Below are positions 58,601-64,000 of a stretch of DNA of 64,000 bases, piece after piece (the stretch's first letter is position 1; every line of letters starts with the position of its first letter). The stretch is taken from contig NW_025919260.1 of assembly GCF_907164915.1 (NCBI RefSeq), positions 1 to 64,000 of the forward strand, in the 5' to 3' direction. Origin of the DNA: Impatiens glandulifera (Eukaryota; Streptophyta; Magnoliopsida; Ericales; Balsaminaceae). Under the pieces are notes generated by a model. The model saw nothing but the letters and a program-made list of their open reading frames with translations, did not search any database and had not been told where the DNA came from. Position numbers and translations under genes: made by a program.

Positions 58601-59011
58601 GAACATAACTAAGTGTCTTTTGTGTCACCTCAACTTATTGCCCAAACTTCACCCTCGTAGCTTTATCGTATATGCAGTTCTCGCAAAACTCCAAATCATC
58701 AAGTTTCTCCTTCCCAAAATATCATCTTTTACTCAACTCCTTCAAACCCTTCTCACTCACATGTCCCAATCTTTTATCCCATAGACTTGTGGACGATACA
58801 TCTCGAGGTTCTACCACTACCACCATATCACCAACTAAGGTGTTGCCTTAAAGGACGTAAAGACTCTTCTCTTGCACACCTCTCATTACCACTAAAGACC
58901 CCTTTTTGACTCTTAATACGTTCTTTTCGCCCTTCCATGCAAAAACAAGTTGGTCTAGTGAGCCATGAGAGATTAAAGTCCTCTAAAGATCTAGGACGTG
59001 TCTTACTTCTA
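58601..59011 (-). pseudogene. Copia H pre-integrase fragment, cut by element E
   Basis: In shifted frames on the minus strand the sequence gives the segment between protease and integrase (a HxxH-CxxC type pre-integrase region around 58640-58770, and a fragment with a Lys-Gly-Ser-Leu-Val-Val core near 58870-58910). Protease and gag would lie to the right, beyond 59012, where LTR E is inserted. Confidence 0.6.
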
Positions 59012-61150
59012 TTTTGGGTCAAACTATTTTGACTAAGTATTGAAATAGTTTGACTATTGGGATTTTGATGATGAAATGATTTATGCGCTTTGATGCAGAT
59101 GTATCGAAATCATATTTCATAAGACTTCGCTCTAATGAGGCTCATTAGACTGATTTGGCATTAGATGCACAGAATTAGACGTGTAGTCTAACTCGTGGAG
59201 TTAGACGTGCAGTCTAATGGATTCCGTAATTAGACGTGCAGTCTAACTCAGCGGAGTTAGACGTGCAGTCTAATAGATCTCGAAATTAGACGTGCAGTCT
59301 AATGTATACGGAATTAGATGTGTAGTCTAACTCAGTGGAGTTAGACGTGCAGTCTAATGTATACGGAGTTAGACGTGCAGTCTAACTCATCGGAGTTAGA
59401 CATGTAGTCTAATGTATACGGAATTTGACGTGCAGTCTAATAGATCTCGGAATTAGACGTGTAGTCTAATGTATACAGAATTAGACGTGTAGTCTAACTC
59501 AGTGGAGTTAGACGTGTAGTCTAATGTATACGGAATTAGACGTGCAGTCTAACTTAGTGGAGTTAGACGTGCAGTATAATGTATACGAAATTAGACGTAC
59601 AGTCTAACTCAATGGAGTTAGACGTGTAGTCTAATGTATACGGAATTAGACGTGCAGTCTAACTCAGTAGAGTTGGACGTGTAGTCTAACTCAGCGGAGT
59701 TAGACGTGCAGTCTATTGGAAAGTGAAAGTTAGACGTGTAGTCTAACTCCTTCACACAAGTCTGAAGTAGAACCGGAATTAGACGTGCAGTCTAACTCAG
59801 TGGAGTTAGACGTGCAGTCTAATGGTTTGTGAATAATTAGACGTGAAGTCTAATTAGTGAAGGTTAGACGTGTAGTCTAACTCCTTCAGACAAATCTGAA
59901 GTAGAACTGGAATTAGACGTGTAGTCTAACTCAGTAGAGTTAGACGTGCAGTCTAATGGTTTGTGAATAATTAGACGTGAAGTCTAATTAGTGAAGGTTA
60001 GACGTGTAGTCTAACTCTTTCAGACAAGTCTGAAGTAGAACCGGAATTAAACGTGCAGTCTAACTTAGTGGAGTTAAACGTGCAGTCTAATGGTTAGTGA
60101 ATGATTAGACGTGAAGTCTAATTAGTGAAAGTTAGACGTGTAGTCTAACTCTTTCAGATTAGTCTGAAGTGATTGTAATTAGACGTAACTCTAATCCCAT
60201 TAGACAAGGCAGTCTAATGGATTCTGCTCTTAGACGGGGATGTTTGATTTCATTAGACGAGGTCGTCTAACTGAAATACGTCTAATGCTCAGCTTAAGTA
60301 GTATGCTTGGAGCTAGCACCCTCCTACTCACGTGCTATAGCTGTACTCTACTCCTTCTCCAGTTTCTAGTGAAAATCAGTACGATAGCTATATGTAACCA
60401 ACCAACGAATGCCACGTAAGAGAATTTCCCTCATATTACTTGTTTTGTAGGTACATCTTTGATGGAATATTCGGCGCACTACCAGATGGCGTACGGCCAC
60501 GATCCTTGTGCTCAGAACCTACTGTGTACAATGGAAGAGTGCCAAGTATCATTCTAAAGATTCGATCGTTAGTCTTTGCCCAGTATTTAACAAATCTCAA
60601 GGACAACGGACAATCTTCCCAACAAATTGCCAATCTACAATCATTGAGATAATTTTGCTTGCCTAATTACAGAGAGAAATCAAGCCTTTAAATATTCATA
60701 CTGTGAAGTTGTTTTTCTGATTGTACTGTGTGTGAATCAAGAGAGAACTAGAATCAAAAACACCATTAGCTGAGCGGTATTTTTCATCTTGTAAATTGAA
60801 CAGAGTGTGTTCTATTCAATAGTGAGCTAAGTGTGTGCAAACTGTATTTGATTCGAATCATATTATAGTGAATCCTTCGGTGGTTGGAAGAAAGGGTGAC
60901 GTAGGAGAGTTTCTCCGAACATCCATAAACAAATTGTTGTGTTTTTTCATTTCTGTCATCTTTTCATTCTTCATCTTGAGCTTCAAACCCAAGTAAACAA
61001 TTCCGCCTTGATTCTGTTTCAAGTGTTTACAAGAGTTTACATAGAATAGAAAGCAAATTAAATCCCTAACAGGATTTCTTTCAAACAGTTTTTCATAAGC
61101 CTTCATCAATAGCCAGACCCCCGTCTCTATCGATAAAGCCGATCCTATCA
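59012..61150 (+). repeat. 5' LTR of SIRE-like copia E
   Basis: It starts ttttgggtcaaactatttt (LTR F has TGTTGGGTCAAA) and ends cgatcctatCA, followed by the primer-binding site. A TATA-like sequence (ctttaaata) is at 60686-60694. The shared R/U5 block is at 60866-60929 (agtgaatccttc, gaaagggtgacgtagga, ctccgaacatccataaa). The U3 is dominated by a palindromic repeat array. The LTR interrupts copia H. Confidence 0.88.
59160..60250. repeat. Palindromic repeat array in LTR E
   Basis: Roughly 40-50 copies of gttagac-gtgca-gtctaac (7-base inverted arms, 5-base loop; loop variants gtgta, gtgaa) are spaced about 20-27 bp with spacers such as 'tcagtgga' and 'tgtatacgga'. Four larger palindromes of the type cttcagac..gtctgaag occur at about 59752, 59885, 60018 and 60149 in a higher-order period of about 133 bp. 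Confidence 0.93.
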
Positions 61151-61151
61151 A

Positions 61152-61164
61152 TTGGTATTAGAGC
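61152..61164 (+). promoter_or_regulatory. Primer-binding site of copia E
   Basis: ttggtattagagc is one mismatch from TTGGTATCAGAGC, the complement of the 3' end of plant initiator tRNA-Met used by copia elements. It lies one base after the LTR. Confidence 0.9.
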
Positions 61165-61199
61165 CCTGTTTCTATTCTCAAGCATCAAGAACCTGAAGC

Positions 61200-62380
61200 A
61201 TGTCTATCATCAATGAGATCCCTATTCTGTCAAGGGACAAGTGCGAATATTGGATGATGAGAATGCAAGCTCACTTGACTGCTCTTGATTGTGATATGTG
61301 GAGCGTCATTACTAATGGCCCCATAAAGATTTTGAAGCCAAGGAGTGAGTGGACTACTGAAGATAAGATGACCAACAACCTGGATAACGTTGCTAGGAAT
61401 ATTCTGTATCAGTCGATCAACATGAACGTGTTCTATGAAATCAAGTTATGTTCCTCTGCTAAAGAGATATGGGATAAGCTTAATCAGATCTACGGCAGAA
61501 GTATTCAAGCAAAGAAGGACTAGAAAGCGTTCGCGTGTAGTGAAAAAAAAATCCAGATGGGCCGATAGCGATTCAGAGGAGTCTCCTGCTGAAAAAGAGA
61601 ATGAAGTTGTCACATGTTTGATTAGAGATGACCATTCCAAGGTAAATGATATCTCTGTACCAAAATTTACAAACGAGGAGTTAACTAATGCACTCAATGA
61701 AAAAGCTATTGAGTACAAGAAGTTAACTGACTCTTTTATGAAATGAAAGTTAAATATGAATTAACTGTTCTTTCTTTCAACAAAGAATCTGAATCAAACG
61801 TTTTTGACGAAAACATAGCAAAGATCTCATCTGAGAATGAGATGCTCAAAGAACAGATTCAAACTCTTTCATCTGAAAACAAGAGATTAAACTATATATT
61901 CAGTGCATGGACAAGGTCTGGAGAAGCTGTCAAATATCAGATCAGCAAGTTAAAACCTGCTGGATCTAGATCCGGATTGGGATTTGATAGCAATGACTCT
62001 AACCTGTCCTGCAAAGAGTCAAATTCAACAACTGACAAGTTTAAGCCAATAAGATTTGTCAAAGGGAGTATGACTGACATTGAATTTGATCCTATACATG
62101 AAGAAGTGGCTTTCAAAATTGAAATAATCTATGTTCCGTTGACTATTAGATGGCTCAATAATAAGCTAGAAGCAGCTAACAAGTCTGGCAATCTAAAACG
62201 TGACTCTAAGTCAAGGAGTTTTAAAAGAAAGTCTTCTTCAAAAACTAAAGGATCAGTGGCTAGCAGAAAGTCGTCTGCTAAGTCAAAAACATACGCATTA
62301 ATCATAGCACAAAATGGGAAATCCATCAGAATAACTCAAATATGGATTCCTAAGGGACTGATTGACCGAGGACCCAATTG
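61200..62380 (+). pseudogene. Copia E gag (frameshifted, zinc knuckle missing)
   Basis: The start MSIINEIPILSRDKCEYWMM (61200) is followed by DCDMWSVITNGP and AKEIWDKLNQIYG, the UBN2-like gag core of SIRE-type copia elements. At 61521 the frame stops; 61540-61746 continues in another frame with KKSRWADSDSEESPAEKE, and 61743-62381 carries a coiled-coil-like segment (SENEMLKEQIQTLSSENKRL) and Lys/Ser-rich RSFKRKSSSKTKG. No CCHC zinc knuckle is seen between the core and the acidic segment, so a deletion there is likely. It ends IWIPKGLIDRGPN then TGA. Confidence 0.82.
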
Positions 62381-62381
62381 A

Positions 62382-62900
62382 AAGTGGGTACCAAAATATT
62401 GTAAATATTTATTTATGTAGGTACAAATAAATGAAGGGTTGGAGGAATCTGTATGGTATCTTGATAGCGGATGTTCAAGGCATCTGACAGGAAACAGACG
62501 ACTTTTCACTGATATATCAGATTGCTCTGGACCTAAGATCACTTTTAGTGACAACAAGAAGGGTAAGACCATGGGTAAGGGTAAGATTATCCATGGTAAT
62601 CTAACTATTAATGACGTGTTGCTTGTTGAGAATCTGTGTTATAATTTGATCAGCATTAGTCAATTATGTGATAATGGTTTGTCAGTAGATTTTCAAACTC
62701 ATGCATGTTTAGTTAAAGACCAAGATGGAAACACCTTATTGACTGGCAGTAGAGTAGGAAACTCATACAAAATGAATTGGTAAAAAGAGTCTTCTGATCC
62801 TATGTGTATGATTGCCAAAAATGACCAGAAATGGTTATGGCATAAACGTTTGAACCATTTAAACTTCAAGACCATCAACAACATTTGCTCAAACAATTTA
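62382..62900 (+). pseudogene. Copia E protease and pre-integrase domain
   Basis: A KWVPK-like reading continues to TAG (62418-62420); then the protease frame has VWYLDSGCSRHLTG (62448 on, active-site D-S-G) and LCYNLISISQLC, ending at a TAA (62781-62783). The pre-integrase domain continues: WLWHKRLNHLNFKTINNIC (62832-62888). Confidence 0.82.
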
Positions 62901-64000
62901 GTTTTTGATTTGCCCAAACTTCAGTTTCAAAGGACAAGATATGCACTGCTTTCCAGTTAGGTAAACAGGGCAGATCATCGTTCAAAAGTAAAGGGAAATC
63001 ACAATCTAGCCGTTTCCTAGAACTTTTACATATGAATCTGTTTGGTCCAATTCCTGTAAAGAGTATAGGAGGAATGTGATTTGCCCTAATTGTTATTGAT
63101 GATTTTTCTCGATTTACATGGTTGCATTTTTACTATCAAAAGATAAAACTGCTGAAAACCTGATTAGAATATTTAAAGGAATTAAGAATCAGAAATCTTT
63201 AAATATTACTTGCATTAGAAGTGATCAGAGAACTGAGTTCACTAACAGATACATATCATCTTATCTCGAGGAGTTTGGAATTAGGCACGAGTTGTCTAGT
63301 GCCAGAACTCCACAGCAAAACGGCATTGCTGAGAGAAGAGTGAGAACTCTGAAGGAAGCAGCGAGATCTATGCTAGCTGAATCAGATGTACCTCAGAGGT
63401 TCTGGGCAGAAGCCATTAGTACTGCCTGTTATACACAAAATCGGTCAATAATTAACAAATGTTTTGATAAAACTCTCTATGAACTATACTATGGGAGAAT
63501 TCCCACAGTTTCTTATTTTAAGATATTTGGGTGTAAATATTTTATCCATAACAATGGAAAGGTTTATCTGACCTCTTTTGATGCTAAAGTAGATGAGGGA
63601 TTCATGTTTGGATACTTATCAGTAAGCAAGTCTTACAGAGTATACAACAAAAGAACACAGACTATTGAGGAATCCCTCCATGTAGTTTTTTTGAGCCTGT
63701 TGAGAGCAAATCCATTGAATCCATTGATCTTGCTGACAGACTAAAAGTGACTAGTCTTGAGTCTATAAGTGAAGAAGAAAAAACTCTGGACAAGCGGATT
63801 GCTCTATCTGATCTAGTAGCTGATCCGGTTGAAGTTCAACCAGACGTACAAAATCCTTTTCAACAAGAAGTTGAGAGTTTAGACGTCGCGGAGTCACCAG
63901 TTCAGATCACCGATCCCCTTAGATCTAACATCAGATGGAACAGAAATCATCCACCAGAACTGATAATCGGAAATCCTTTTTCTCCTCGAAAGACAAGACG
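62901..64000 (+). pseudogene. Copia E integrase, runs off the window
   Basis: The core starts FLELLHMNLFGP near 63017; the family has H-M-D, so the first catalytic Asp is Asn here. After a stop and shift near 63078-63115 come IRSDQRTEF (second Asp), TPQQNGIAERRVRTLKEA (Glu), TLYELYYGRIPTVSYFKIFGC and GYLSVSKSYRVYNK. A shift near 63690 leads to an open frame to position 64000 with RSNIRWNRNHPPELIIG, the start of the integrase-RT linker. RT, RNase H and the 3' LTR lie outside the window. Confidence 0.83.

Noticed and set aside
59160..60250. CRISPR-like array of regular short repeats and spacers
   Set aside because: The repeats are 19 bp palindromes with non-unique, recurring spacers of variable length, they sit within a plant copia LTR, and no cas genes are present.

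Overview
This window reads as heterochromatin from a plant nuclear genome, most likely a eudicot. It is AT-rich and made almost entirely of nested transposable elements, with no host protein gene, tRNA or rRNA that I can support. The evidence is the families present: SIRE/Sirevirus-like Ty1-copia elements with long LTRs and an extra 'env-like' region after pol, Tat-lineage Ty3-gypsy elements with repeat-rich 3' UTRs, a Tnt1/Tork-like copia, and an En/Spm-type CACTA transposon with both TNPD (TNP2) and TNPA genes. The species cannot be named from the sequence.

Layout. 25-737 looks like a copia LTR. 2872-4062 is SIRE-like LTR A, followed by the 3' part of a SIRE-like element (S1: post-pol spacer, two tandem env-like ORFs, repeated polypurine tracts, 3' LTR B at 20216-21781). 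A 10.8 kb CACTA element (8214-19027, 3-bp duplication CCA) sits inside the second env-like ORF. LTR B runs straight into a second SIRE-like element (S2: protease, integrase, RT, RNase H at 21790-25078). S2 is split by a Tat gypsy (G1, 25290 to about 34508) and resumes with its env-like 3' end, polypurine tracts and LTR C (36006 to about 37636). 38700-40533 is a minus-strand solo LTR (D) with perfect TATAC duplications. 41252-54380 is a Tat gypsy (G2) with both LTRs but a gutted interior; a minus-strand LTR (F, 48530-50125) sits in its 3'-UTR minisatellite. 55563-59011 is a minus-strand Tork-like copia (H), cut at its gag side by a plus-strand SIRE-like element (E) whose 5' LTR is 59012-61150 and whose gag, protease and integrase run to the window edge.

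All coding regions found carry stops, frameshifts, deletions or catalytic changes, so no element here looks autonomous. The nearest to intact is the CACTA TNPA gene: six phase-consistent exons broken by only two in-frame stops.

The most notable structure is non-coding. Six LTRs of at least four families share one R/U5 block although their U3 regions differ. Each U3 has its own array of short palindromic repeats. The SIRE-like elements repeat the polypurine-tract/LTR-start sequence three or four times before the true LTR. The two gypsy elements carry unrelated minisatellites at equivalent 3'-UTR positions. The CACTA holds a small second gene that looks like a TNPA head joined to a TNPA-type tail.
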